This document shows positions 17,495 through 25,547 of a stretch of DNA of 64,000 bases, piece after piece (position 1 is the first letter of the stretch; every line of letters begins with the position of its first letter). The notes beneath the pieces are model-generated. The model saw only the letters and a list, made by a program, of their open reading frames with translations, had not been told where the DNA came from and did not search any database. Source of the stretch: Rugamonas fusca. GTDB taxonomy: Bacteria; Pseudomonadota; Gammaproteobacteria; Burkholderiales; Burkholderiaceae_D. The stretch is from positions 1 to 64,000 of the forward strand of contig NZ_JACEZS010000014.1 in NCBI RefSeq assembly GCF_014042365.1. The letters are read 5' to 3'. Both the position numbers and the translations under genes were made by a program.

Positions 17495-18487
17495 TCAGGC
17501 GATGCCGGCCGGCGCGCCCCAGCAGCGGCGTACGATGGGCCGGGCCGCCGCCAGGCATAGCCCGGCCAGGGCCAGCGCCGCCACGCCGTCGCAGGCGTAA
17601 TGCCAGGCCAGCACGATGGTCGAGGCCCAGATCAGCAGCGCCAGCGGCAGCGCGCCCCACAGCGCGCGCGGCCAGTGGCGCCCCAGCGACCAGGTGGCCA
17701 TGGCCGTCATGGCCACATGCAGGCTGGGCATGGCCATGGTGCCGTACAACAGGCCGTTCTGGGCGATGCGCCCGGCCTGGTAGGCTTGCAGGTAGGCTTG
17801 CAGCTGGCCGCTCAGGGTGCCGCGCAGGTGGACGAACCAGCCCGGCTGATAATACGCGGGGCCGGCCACGGGAAAGCGCAGCGCGATGGCGGTGGTGCCA
17901 TAGAAGGCCAGCACGATGGCCACCGCCAGCGTCAGGTAGCGCTCCGTGTGGCGCGCCTTGACCAGCAAGGCCAGCACCAGCAGCACGTACAGCCACATCA
18001 GGTGATAGATGGTTTCCCACCATGCCAGCGGGATCAGGCGCAGGCGCGGTATGAGGCGCCACAGTGGCAGCTCGAGGCGCCACAGGACCGGGTCGTACCA
18101 GACGGTGGCGGCGTCGCGGTAGACCTGCACCAGGTTGGCGTTGCCGCCGATGGCGAGGATGGCGGCGAATACCAGCGCGCAGCCGGTGATGGCCGCATCG
18201 ACCGGCAGCACGGCGCGCCACAGCGGGCCGACATCGATCCGCTCGCCGCCGGGCGCCATGAACTGGCGCATGCGGCGCAGCGAGTCGAGCACGGCCAGCA
18301 GGCTGAACAGCAAGGCGTAGCAGCCCGTGAAGTAGGCCGCCACCAGCACCTGGGGCCAGGTGAGCAGGCCGACCGAGCGCGCGCCGGCCAGCCAGTTGGC
18401 CAGCGCGCCCAGGATGGCCCCCACCAGTAGCAGCGGCGCCAGGGTGCGCAGCAGGCGCGCCGCGGCCGCGCTATGGTTGGCGGACAT
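17495..18487 (-). CDS. PAP2-family membrane phosphatase, second copy
   Basis: The 330-aa protein starts at MSANHSAAAARLL, overlapping the GT-C-like gene upstream by 17 nt. It has about six or more membrane helices and PAP2 motifs FPVAGPAYYQ (about 205-214), AMPSLHVAMTA (252-262, His257) and STIVLAWHYACDG (289-301, His296 and Asp300). It shares architecture and motif context with the PAP2 protein in the Tad operon, so they look like paralogues of the Aur1-like branch. Substrate unknown. Lipid-linked glycan or phospholipid head-group chemistry fits the GT-C neighbour. Confidence 0.83.
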   Translation of the reverse strand: MSANHSAAAARLLRTLAPLLLVGAILGALANWLAGARSVGLLTWPQVLVAAYFTGCYALLFSLLAVLDSLRRMRQFMAPGGERIDVGPLWRAVLPVDAAITGCALVFAAILAIGGNANLVQVYRDAATVWYDPVLWRLELPLWRLIPRLRLIPLAWWETIYHLMWLYVLLVLALLVKARHTERYLTLAVAIVLAFYGTTAIALRFPVAGPAYYQPGWFVHLRGTLSGQLQAYLQAYQAGRIAQNGLLYGTMAMPSLHVAMTAMATWSLGRHWPRALWGALPLALLIWASTIVLAWHYACDGVAALALAGLCLAAARPIVRRCWGAPAGIA

Positions 18488-19928
18488 AAACCACGGCCAC
18501 CCGGTCGCCATATAGGCGGCGCCAGTGGGGCAGGGTGTCGAGCAGGTACAGCATGGGGTGGCTGTCGGCGGCGATCAGCGCCCAGCGCACGCCGTAGCGG
18601 TCGGTGGCCTGTTCGAAGGCGGCGCGGTCGGGCTGGAACGCGGCCAGGTAGGCCAGCACGAAATCGCTGCCGTACATGTCGGCGCGCCCGTCGATGTAGG
18701 GCCGTAACTGGCGGTAGATCAGATAGCCGCCGAATTCATAGCTGTTGAACACGGGCTGGGACAACAGGGCGGGCGGCACCTGCGCCAGCGCCGTCATCGG
18801 CGTGGCCTGGTCGTCGCCCCGTTGCGGCGGCATGGCCAGGCGCAGCCCGGCCGCCAGCAGGGCCATGGCCAGCAGTACGGCGCCCCAGGCGCGCCAGGCC
18901 GATGCGCCCTGCGCGCGCGCGCCATCGGCGTGCGGGGCGCCGGGGCGGCCCAGCGCCAGCCCCAGCGGGGCGGCCAGCACCAGCGCGCCCACCAGGCCGG
19001 CGATCATCTGGTGCCGGCTGTGCTTGAGCGCCATGTAGAGCAGCGCCAGCAGCATGAACACGCGCGCGGGCGGCATGCGCAGCGGCCGGGTGAGCGCCGT
19101 GTACAGCAAGGTCAGCAGCGCCAGCGTGAGCGGTTGCAGGTGGTTGAAGTTGGGCGGCTGCCATTCGGCGACGGTGGCGGTCAGCGCCGGTTGCATCAGC
19201 TGGAACGGGTGCCACAGGCTGCGCCAGCCAAACGGGGTGCACATGGCCACCGCCGCCGCGCCCAGCAGGAACAGGCTCCACTGGCGCAGCGCCGGCCCGC
19301 GCGGCGCCGGCGTGGCCGCCAGCGCCTCCAGCGCCAGCACGCCGGCCAGCGCCAGGCCCAGCACGAAACTGCCATGCAGGTTGGCCCACAGCGCCATCAG
19401 CGCCAGCCAGCGCCAGGAGGGCGCGCGTCCCGCGTCGCGCGCCGTCAGCAGCGCCACGCACCAGGCGCACAGCGGCACCAGGGCCAGCAGGTGGGGACGG
19501 GCGAACAGGCTGGGGACGATGCAGGCGGCCACCAGCGTGGTGCACACCAGCGGCGCGGGCTGGGCCAGGTGGCGTTGCAGGTAGTGGCTCGTCAGCCCCA
19601 GCGTCGCGGCCAGCGCGGCGCCGCACAGCAGCATCAGGCCACCCCAGCCGGCGGCGCTGAATGCGGCCGCCATCAGCACTTCGGACAGCCACTCGTGGGC
19701 CACCCAGGGCGCGCCGGGCATGGTGGCGGAAAACACATCGGTGTGGGGGATGGCCTGATGGGCCAGCATCCAGCGGCCCGCCGCCAGATGCCAGTAGGTG
19801 TCTCCATCAAGCAACAAGGGGCGGTGCACCAGGGGGAACAGGAAGCCGAGCAGCGCCGCCAGCAGCGCGAAGGGGGGCCAGCGCCAGGCAAGCGCTGGCG
19901 TGCTGACAGGGGTGGCGTGGCATTCCAA
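18471..19928 (-). CDS. Polytopic GT-C-like membrane protein
   Basis: TTG start with GGGAG seven bases upstream. The 485-aa chain is almost entirely hydrophobic, with roughly ten helices. The first periplasmic loop carries LLDGDTYWHLAAGRWMLAHQ and then HEWLSEVLMAA, a DxD-like acidic loop seen in GT-C glycosyltransferases and mannosyltransferase-like proteins. The C-terminal part (about 400-485) is a soluble domain with FNSYEFGGYLIYRQLRPYID. A lipid-linked sugar transferase is the best guess. It overlaps the PAP2 gene, suggesting joint action. Donor and acceptor cannot be named. Confidence 0.65.
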   Translation of the reverse strand: MECHATPVSTPALAWRWPPFALLAALLGFLFPLVHRPLLLDGDTYWHLAAGRWMLAHQAIPHTDVFSATMPGAPWVAHEWLSEVLMAAAFSAAGWGGLMLLCGAALAATLGLTSHYLQRHLAQPAPLVCTTLVAACIVPSLFARPHLLALVPLCAWCVALLTARDAGRAPSWRWLALMALWANLHGSFVLGLALAGVLALEALAATPAPRGPALRQWSLFLLGAAAVAMCTPFGWRSLWHPFQLMQPALTATVAEWQPPNFNHLQPLTLALLTLLYTALTRPLRMPPARVFMLLALLYMALKHSRHQMIAGLVGALVLAAPLGLALGRPGAPHADGARAQGASAWRAWGAVLLAMALLAAGLRLAMPPQRGDDQATPMTALAQVPPALLSQPVFNSYEFGGYLIYRQLRPYIDGRADMYGSDFVLAYLAAFQPDRAAFEQATDRYGVRWALIAADSHPMLYLLDTLPHWRRLYGDRVAVVYVRQP

Positions 19929-19993
19929 GGTGGCGCTCCCGGGCGTGATGTGGTTCAGTCAACATAGCAGGGGCGCCGGGGATTGTCTATCTC

Positions 19994-20755
19994 CTAACGC
20001 ATGAACATCCACACGGTCAGCGTGGCGCCCACCAGCACGACGAAGGTGCGCATCACCTTCTCGGGCAGGCGGTGGATCAGCCAGGCGCCGCACAGGCCGC
20101 CGGCGATGCCGCCCGCGCACAGGGCCAGCGCGGCCGGCCAGCTGATCAGGTGCGAGGTGGCGAAGATCACGGTGGCGGCCGCGTTCATGGCCATGGCCAG
20201 CATGTTCTTGGTGGCCGTGGCGGCGCGCACCTGCTGGCCGGCGATGGTGAGCGCGGCCAGCATCAGGAAGCCGATGCCGCCGCCGAAGTAGCCGCCGTAG
20301 ACGGCGATGCAGCTTTGCACCAGCACCAGCGCCCAGCGCGGCACGGAACCGGCCGCGTGCAGCGGCTGGCGGCGGAAGCTGCCCCAGGCGAACATGCTGG
20401 TGGCAAACAGCACCAGCCACGGCACCAGCCGGGCGAAGAAGGAGGCCGGTGTGTTCAGCAGCAGCAGCGCGCCCACCACGCCGCCGGCCACGCTGATGGC
20501 GAACATCTGGCGGAACGTGAGCGGGCCCACGTCGGCCGTCAGCTTGCGGCCCGCCACGGCCGACGTGGTCTGGCTGGGGAACATGGCGATGGTGGAAGTC
20601 ATGTTGGCCGCCAGCGGATTGAGGCCGGCCAGCAGCAGGGCGGGGAAGGTGATGAAGGAACCGCCCCCGGCCAGCGCGTTCTGCACGCCGGCGAAAAAGC
20701 CGGCGGCGGCGATCATCAGGACGACGGAAATCTCGAGCGGGGGAACGGGTGGCAT
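19994..20755 (-). CDS. TauE/SafE-family sulfite/anion exporter-like permease
   Basis: This 253-aa protein has about eight membrane helices and the family motifs GVQNALAGGGSFITFPALLL near the N-terminus and GYFGGGIGFLMLAAL in the second half (two-repeat pattern). ATG start. It is divergent from the membrane-protein gene at 20853. TauE/SafE proteins move sulfite, sulfoacetate or other small organic anions; nothing nearby identifies the substrate. Confidence 0.88.
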   Translation of the reverse strand: MPPVPPLEISVVLMIAAAGFFAGVQNALAGGGSFITFPALLLAGLNPLAANMTSTIAMFPSQTTSAVAGRKLTADVGPLTFRQMFAISVAGGVVGALLLLNTPASFFARLVPWLVLFATSMFAWGSFRRQPLHAAGSVPRWALVLVQSCIAVYGGYFGGGIGFLMLAALTIAGQQVRAATATKNMLAMAMNAAATVIFATSHLISWPAALALCAGGIAGGLCGAWLIHRLPEKVMRTFVVLVGATLTVWMFMR

Positions 20756-20840
20756 GGCGGGACAGTCGGTGGGTGGGAAAATAGGGCGCGGTGCGAAATT
20801 ATACCCGTGCGCCGGCCAGAGCGCTGGGCGCCGGCGGCGC

Positions 20841-20846
20841 TATAAT
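20841..20846 (+). promoter_or_regulatory. Perfect TATAAT -10 box six bases before an ATG
   Basis: TATAAT ends at 20846 and the ATG of the next gene begins at 20853, so a transcript starting the usual 7 nt downstream would begin at the A of ATG. No purine-rich ribosome site is visible before the ATG, and no good -35 hexamer is seen 17 nt upstream. This suggests a leaderless mRNA. Confidence 0.45.
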
Positions 20847-20852
20847 GGCCGC

Positions 20853-22403
20853 ATGACCTCGCCGCCACGCCGCTCGCCCCCTGGGCTGTTTGCCCGCGTG
20901 CCGCTCCCCGTGGCGTGGGCTGGCCTGTGTTTCGCGCTGGGCGCGGCCGCCATTTTCCAGTATCCGCTGAACCACGATGTGGCCTGGCTGCTCGCCATGG
21001 CTGGCCGGGCGCGCGGGGGCGCGCGCCTGTATGTCGACCTGATTGAACTGAACCCGCCGCTCATCATCTGGCTCAGCATGCCGGTAACGGCGCTGGCCGA
21101 CTGGCTGCGGGTGGCGCCTGGCACCGTCTACCGGGTGCTGGTGCTGGCCCTGGCCCTGGCATGCGTGGGCTGGGCGGCGGCGCTGGCGCGCGACCATCGG
21201 GGCGGTGCGGCCGGGGCGCTGCTGTTGCCGCCGCTGGCCTATGTGGCCGTGGCGCTGGCCGGCTACGATTTCGGCCAGCGCGAGCACCTGGCTTTGCTGC
21301 TGTCCCTGCCTTACCTGGCGCAGGCTTGCGTGCGCCTGCATGGCGCGCCGGTGCGCCGGCGCGGGCGCCTGGCCGCCGCGGCGCTGGCGGCCATCGGTTT
21401 CGCCATCAAGCCTTACTTCCTGCTGGTGCCGGCGCTGGTGGAGGGGGTGCTGGTGCTGCGCAGCCGGCGCGGCCCGGACGGCGGCGTGTGGCTGATGGGC
21501 GCCATCATGTGCGCCTACCTGGCCGCGATCCTGTGGCTCACGCCCGATTACCTGCCGCTGGCGCGCACGTTGGCGCACGTGTATGGGGCCGGCTACCTTG
21601 GCATCGGCCGGTTCGACTTCCTGCACACACCCAATTTCCTGATCGGCGCGATCTGCGCCACGCTGGCCTGGATCGCGGGACCGGCGCCGCGCGGCGCGGC
21701 GCTGCCGCTGTCGGCGGCGGCCGCCGGCTTCGCCGGCGCCGCCCTGTTGCAGAACAAGGGCTGGAATTATCACTGGTATCCGGTGGCGGCCCTGGCCTGG
21801 CTGCTGTTCGCGCTGGCCGCGGCCGAAGTGCTGGCCAGGCCTGGCCGGCTGCCGGCCCGCGCGGTGGCGCCGCTGGTGGGCGGCGTCATGGCCGTCCTGG
21901 CGGCGCTCTCGCTGCTGGCCGCGCCCCATAAGGCCGCGCTGGAAAATCCCGCGCCCGCCCTGTTTTCGCCGGTGATCCGGGAGCTGGGCGGCGGGCCGGT
22001 GCTGGTCTGGTCCAACGCCGTGCGCGCCGCCTATCCCCTGGTCACCGAGCCTGACATCGGCACCGCCTCGCGCCTGCCGACGATGTCGCTGCTTTCGGCA
22101 GCGATCGTGGCCCGCCAGGCCAGAGTCGAGGCGTACCTGCGCGATATCGTCGTGGCCGACCTGCTGCGCGCGCCGCCGAATGTGCTGGTGGTGGAAAGCC
22201 AGCCGTGGGGGCCGGCGCCATCGTTCGACTTCATCGCCTATCTGGCCGCCGATGCGCGGGCCGCGCCGGCGTTGCGCGGCTACCGCCTGGCCAGGCAGGT
22301 GGCCGGCTACCGCTTCTACCAGCGGCTGCCAGCGCCGGCGGCGCTAGGTGGCCGAGACGATGGCCAGCAGCGAGACGCCGAACGGCAGGCCCATGAACCG
22401 TAA
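20853..22403 (+). CDS. Polytopic GT-C/GT39-like membrane protein
   Basis: This 516-aa protein begins at MTSPPRRSPPGLFARVPLPV; longer in-frame extension upstream is antisense to the TauE gene. About ten hydrophobic helices are visible. The first loop reads YPLNHDVAWLLAMAGRARGG then LYVDLIELNPPLIIWLSMP, resembling the acidic first loop and NPPL motif of GT39/ArnT-like transferases. The C-terminal 100 residues form a soluble domain (DIVVADLLRAPPNVLVVESQ). Neighbouring GT2 and methyltransferase genes point to glycolipid or cell-surface glycan synthesis. Its 3' end overlaps the convergent methyltransferase gene by 60 nt. Confidence 0.65.
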   Translation: MTSPPRRSPPGLFARVPLPVAWAGLCFALGAAAIFQYPLNHDVAWLLAMAGRARGGARLYVDLIELNPPLIIWLSMPVTALADWLRVAPGTVYRVLVLALALACVGWAAALARDHRGGAAGALLLPPLAYVAVALAGYDFGQREHLALLLSLPYLAQACVRLHGAPVRRRGRLAAAALAAIGFAIKPYFLLVPALVEGVLVLRSRRGPDGGVWLMGAIMCAYLAAILWLTPDYLPLARTLAHVYGAGYLGIGRFDFLHTPNFLIGAICATLAWIAGPAPRGAALPLSAAAAGFAGAALLQNKGWNYHWYPVAALAWLLFALAAAEVLARPGRLPARAVAPLVGGVMAVLAALSLLAAPHKAALENPAPALFSPVIRELGGGPVLVWSNAVRAAYPLVTEPDIGTASRLPTMSLLSAAIVARQARVEAYLRDIVVADLLRAPPNVLVVESQPWGPAPSFDFIAYLAADARAAPALRGYRLARQVAGYRFYQRLPAPAALGGRDDGQQRDAERQAHEP

Positions 22404-23078
22404 CAGGTGGCGCTCGCTACTGAAGGCCTGATGCAGGAGGCGGTTCACGGGCGCGGCGGGGATGGCCGTGCCGCTGGCGGCCTGCTTGCCCGACAGGCGG
22501 TCCGTGATGCGCGCGGCGGCGGCCAGCGGGAACAGCAGGGTGTTGAAATGCGTGAGCCGCTCCAGGCGCAGCCCGGCCGCGCCGACCTTGCGGCGCAGTT
22601 CGGCGGCGCTGTAGCGGCGCTGATGGTGCAGGAACACGTCGTGCGGTCCCCACATCCAGCGGTTGGCCGGCACCGTCAGCAGCATGCGCCCGCCGCCGGC
22701 CAGCAGCGTTTTGGCCAGGGCCAGCGTGGCCACGTCCTCGTCGATATGTTCCAGCACGTCGAACATGCAGACCAGGTCGAAGGAGGCGGGCGGGAACGGG
22801 ACGTCGTCGGGGCAGCGTCCCTGGCGGATATCGAAGCGGTGGCCCGTCCTGGCGAGCGAGATCAGGCGGGCGCCCGGATCCATTTCCAGGGCGCTGACGG
22901 CGCCATGGCCGGCCAGCAGTGCCAGGTTGCCGCCCGTGCCCGAGCCGATTTCCAGGATGCGCGCCGCGGCCGGCAGGGCCATGCCGGCCAGGACGGCATC
23001 GAGGATGGCGCGGCGGCCGGTGAACCACCAGTGGCGCTGCTCGGTGTCGGCCATTTCCAGGTACGCTTCAGGGCTCAT
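22344..23078 (-). CDS. Class I SAM-dependent methyltransferase
   Basis: The chosen start is MSPEAYLEMADTEQ with GGAG six bases upstream; it overlaps the GT2 stop by 11 nt. The 244-aa protein has a Rossmann methyltransferase fold: motif I ILEIGSGTGGNLALL, acidic loop ALEMDPG, and motif FDLVCMFDVLEHIDED. The N-terminal HWWFTGRRAILDAVL is common in methyltransferases of surface-glycan loci. The C-terminus has a hydrophobic stretch (MGLPFGVSLLAIVSAT) that may sit on the membrane. Coupling to GT2 suggests a glycolipid or polyprenyl-sugar substrate. Confidence 0.82.
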   Translation of the reverse strand: MSPEAYLEMADTEQRHWWFTGRRAILDAVLAGMALPAAARILEIGSGTGGNLALLAGHGAVSALEMDPGARLISLARTGHRFDIRQGRCPDDVPFPPASFDLVCMFDVLEHIDEDVATLALAKTLLAGGGRMLLTVPANRWMWGPHDVFLHHQRRYSAAELRRKVGAAGLRLERLTHFNTLLFPLAAAARITDRLSGKQAASGTAIPAAPVNRLLHQAFSSERHLLRFMGLPFGVSLLAIVSAT

Positions 23079-24084
23079 GCTCATCTCCATGACGTTGGCG
23101 CACGATATAGGTGGGCCGCCGCTTCGTCTCCAGGTAGATGCGGCCGATGTATTCACCGAGCACGCCGATGCTGATCAACTGCAGGCTGCCCAGGAACAGG
23201 ATGGCCACCAGCAGCGAGGCGAAGCCCGGCACGTCCACCCCCAGGATCAGCGTGCGCAGCACGATGAACGCGGCATAGCACAGCGACAGGGCGGCCCCGG
23301 CCCCGCCGATATAGGTCCACACCTTCAGCGGCGCGGTGCTGAAACTGGTGACGCCGTCGATGGCGAAGTTCCACAGCCGCCAGCCCGAGAACTTGGTCTC
23401 GCCGCGGCTGCGCGCATGGCGCACATAGTCGATGGTGGTGCTGCGAAAGCCCACCCAGGCGAACAAGCCCTTCATGAAGCGCTGGTTCTCGGGCAGCTGT
23501 TTCAGCGCCTCGATGGCGGCGCGCGACATGAGGCGGTAGTCGCCCACGTCCTGCGGCACCTTGATGGTCGAGATCTGATTGTGGACCTTGTAGAACAGGC
23601 TGGCGGTGGTGCGCTTCAGGTAGGAGTCCGCGCTCCGGTCCACGCGCCGGGCCAGCACCACGTCGTAGCCGCGCCGCCATTCGGCGATCAGGGCGGCGAT
23701 CAGCTCGGGCGGATCCTGCAGGTCGGCGTCGATGGGGATCACGGCGTCACCGCTGGCCGCGTCGATCCCGGCCGTCAGCGCCGCCTCCTTGCCGAAGTTG
23801 CGCGACAATTCGATCACCCGGAACCGGCGGTCGAGGCGGGACAGCGCCAGCAGCAAGTCCAGCGTGCCGTCCCGGCTGCCGTCGTCGACGCAGATCACTT
23901 CAAAGCGCAGCTGCGGCTGGCTATCGAGGATGGGGCGCAAGGTGTGCTGGAACAGTTCAATGCCGTCGGCCTCATTGAAGAATGGAACCACGATGGAAAC
24001 GAGGTCGGGCTGTCCGCATGGTGTCGTCGCTTGCATCATTGTCGTAGGCAATCCGGTGGCTGTCGGCACGGTCCCAGTATGCAT
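23068..24084 (-). CDS. GT2 glycosyltransferase, DPM1/GtrB-like with two membrane helices
   Basis: This 338-aa protein has a GT-A domain (about residues 28-235) with VSIVVPFFNEADG, CVDDGSRDGT and the DxD motif IPIDADLQDPPELI. Two helices near the C-terminus (about 250-310, FIVLRTLILGV... and LISIGVLGEYIGRIYLETKR) give the polyprenyl-phosphate glycosyltransferase topology. It likely transfers a sugar to undecaprenyl phosphate, which a GT-C protein could then use. Start uncertain: ATG at 24084 lacks a clear ribosome site and ATGATG at 24039 is possible. It resembles the arnC-encoded protein further on. Confidence 0.88.
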   Translation of the reverse strand: MHTGTVPTATGLPTTMMQATTPCGQPDLVSIVVPFFNEADGIELFQHTLRPILDSQPQLRFEVICVDDGSRDGTLDLLLALSRLDRRFRVIELSRNFGKEAALTAGIDAASGDAVIPIDADLQDPPELIAALIAEWRRGYDVVLARRVDRSADSYLKRTTASLFYKVHNQISTIKVPQDVGDYRLMSRAAIEALKQLPENQRFMKGLFAWVGFRSTTIDYVRHARSRGETKFSGWRLWNFAIDGVTSFSTAPLKVWTYIGGAGAALSLCYAAFIVLRTLILGVDVPGFASLLVAILFLGSLQLISIGVLGEYIGRIYLETKRRPTYIVRQRHGDEHEP

Positions 24085-24200
24085 GATTCTTTAGCGATTG
24101 GACAATGGTGGCACAGGTGCGCCGTTAAGAATTGTGCACATCGGGCGCCGCGAGGGCCGGCGGCGAAGGCAGGGCGGCGAAATGCTGCTAACATGGTCCG

Positions 24201-24935
24201 ATGCATCCGAGCGCGCCTTATCAGCTGTATTACTGGCCCGGCATCCAGGGCCGGGGCGAATTCGTCCGGCTGGCGCTGGAGGAAGCCGGTGTGCCCTACG
24301 TGGACGTGGCGCGCAAGCGGGGTGAACGGGGCATGCCGGCCATGCTGGCCAGCCTGGACGGGGCGCGCGAAACGCACCCGTCGTTCGCGCCGCCGGTGCT
24401 GCGCGCGGGCGAACTGCTGATCGGGCAGACGGCCAACATCCTGCTGTTCCTTGGCGCGCGCCATGGCCTGGCGCCGCGCGCGCAGCAGGGGCGGCTGTGG
24501 GCCAACCAGTTGCAGCTGACCATCGCCGACATCGTGGACGAAGTGCACGACTGCCACCATCCGCTGTCGACCAACCTGTACTACGAACAGCAACGGCCGG
24601 CCGCCCGCACCCGCGCGGCCGACTTCACGGCCCAGCGCCTGCCCAAGTATCTCGACTATTTCGAGGGCGTCCTGGAACGCAATCGGGCGCGCGGCAACCA
24701 TGCCGTGGGCGCCCGGCTATCGTATGTGGACTTGTCGCTGTTCCAGCTGGTGGCCGGCTTGCGCTATGCCTTCCCCAACGCGATGGCGCGCCAGCAGGCC
24801 GGCTGGCCGCGCTTGCTGGCGCTGCATGGCAGCGTGGCGCAGCGGCCCCGTATCGCAGCCTACCTGCAGTCGGCGCGGCGCTTGCCGTTCAATGAGGAAG
24901 GGATATTCCGCCACTATCCGGAACTGGACCGCTGA
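24201..24935 (+). CDS. Glutathione S-transferase family protein
   Basis: This 244-aa soluble protein has an N-terminal thioredoxin-like GST domain (YQLYYWPGIQGRGEFVRLAL, with Tyr residues near position 10 and PPVLRAGELLIGQTANILLFL) and a C-terminal helical domain (about 95-225) with LSYVDLSLFQLVAGL. Probable glutathione conjugation or peroxidase-type detoxification; substrate unknown. ATG start, with no strong ribosome site. It stands alone, convergent with the HicB-like gene 17 nt downstream. Confidence 0.88.
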   Translation: MHPSAPYQLYYWPGIQGRGEFVRLALEEAGVPYVDVARKRGERGMPAMLASLDGARETHPSFAPPVLRAGELLIGQTANILLFLGARHGLAPRAQQGRLWANQLQLTIADIVDEVHDCHHPLSTNLYYEQQRPAARTRAADFTAQRLPKYLDYFEGVLERNRARGNHAVGARLSYVDLSLFQLVAGLRYAFPNAMARQQAGWPRLLALHGSVAQRPRIAAYLQSARRLPFNEEGIFRHYPELDR

Positions 24936-24952
24936 AGGGTGGGGGGCTGGTG

Positions 24953-25237
24953 TCAGTCGTCGGGAGGATCGTCGAGCCGGGCCAGGTCGAAGCTGACCAG
25001 GGCCCAGATGCCGCCCGCATAATCGGGCTCGCGCGACAGCGTTTCCACCGGGGAGGGCTTGATCTCGAACGGCTTGCCCTGTTCCACCAGCTGGCCCACG
25101 TGGCCGTAGATGGCCTTGGTGGCGTTGCTCATGGCCTTGTCGATGGTGGCGCCCGAGGAGCGCACGCCGGGCAGGTCCGGTACGGTCACGCCGTAGACAC
25201 TTTCCTTGTCCATGTGGATCAGTATCGGGATGTCCAT
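24953..25237 (-). CDS. Orphan HicB-like antitoxin-family protein
   Basis: Starting at MDIPILIHMDKESVYGVTVP, this 94-aa protein shows the HicB fold: beta strands with YGVTVPDLPGVRSSGATIDKAMSNATKAI, the typical partially degraded RNase H-like layout. An upstream ATG-free extension to 25288 is not needed. No HicA-type partner with a double-stranded-RNA-binding-like frame is seen on either side. The acidic tail ARLDDPPDD lacks an obvious DNA-binding domain. It may be a solitary antitoxin relic or a repurposed regulator. Confidence 0.65.
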   Translation of the reverse strand: MDIPILIHMDKESVYGVTVPDLPGVRSSGATIDKAMSNATKAIYGHVGQLVEQGKPFEIKPSPVETLSREPDYAGGIWALVSFDLARLDDPPDD

Positions 25238-25440
25238 AGCGGCTTGTCCTGTGGAAAGTGGGCGGCCATTGTTGACGTTGCGCTGCAAGACTAAGTTTTA
25301 CACGGACAAGGTCCGGCTTCAAGCTATTTCGTGCATGGGGCCGCCAATTTACGACGCGATGCCGCATGCGGGCGCGCCGTCGTGGCCAGGCGCCCGCGCT
25401 GCCCTGTTTTGGTGCGCCGCAGCGGCAAGGGCCGTGATAC

Positions 25441-25493
25441 TTGAGTACTCAACTACAAATCAGGGCCGTTAATTGGGGACGTACCCCCATTAA
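25441..25493. repeat. Palindromic REP-like element
   Basis: A 12-bp perfect palindrome (TTGAGTACTCAA, 25441-25452) is followed by TTAATTGGGG/CCCCCATTAA arms (25469-25478 and 25484-25493, loop ACGTA, one mismatch). The GGGGACGTACCCC core resembles short dispersed palindromes I recall from oxalobacterial genomes; that memory is not checked. Only one copy is seen in this window. Confidence 0.4.
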
Positions 25494-25495
25494 CG

Positions 25496-25527
25496 AAAAG
25501 CCCCGCCGGCATCGCTGCGGGCGGGGC
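25496..25527 (-). terminator. Intrinsic terminator of phoH
   Basis: Minus strand GCCCCGCC stem (25527-25520) pairs with GGCGGGGC (25507-25500) and is followed by TTTT. It lies 20 nt after the phoH stop. Confidence 0.85.
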
Positions 25528-25547
25528 GTCGCTGAGGCAAAAAACGC

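Larger units (their letters stand above)
25238..25547. other. Non-coding stretch holding palindromes and the phoH terminator
   Basis: About 310 bases between the HicB-like gene and the phoH stop contain no supported gene. Visible items are the palindrome TTGAGTACTCAA (25441-25452), an imperfect 10-bp inverted repeat at 25469-25493 and the phoH terminator at 25496-25527. Sequence from 25290 to 25440 shows nothing I can name. Confidence 0.6.

Noticed and set aside
20307..20852. Extended N-terminus for the GT-C-like gene
   Set aside because: It would be antisense to the TauE/SafE gene and adds low-complexity residues not matching a membrane protein.
22405..23174. Antisense 255-codon frame opposite the methyltransferase
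   Set aside because: Shadow of the supported methyltransferase frame, with no domain features.
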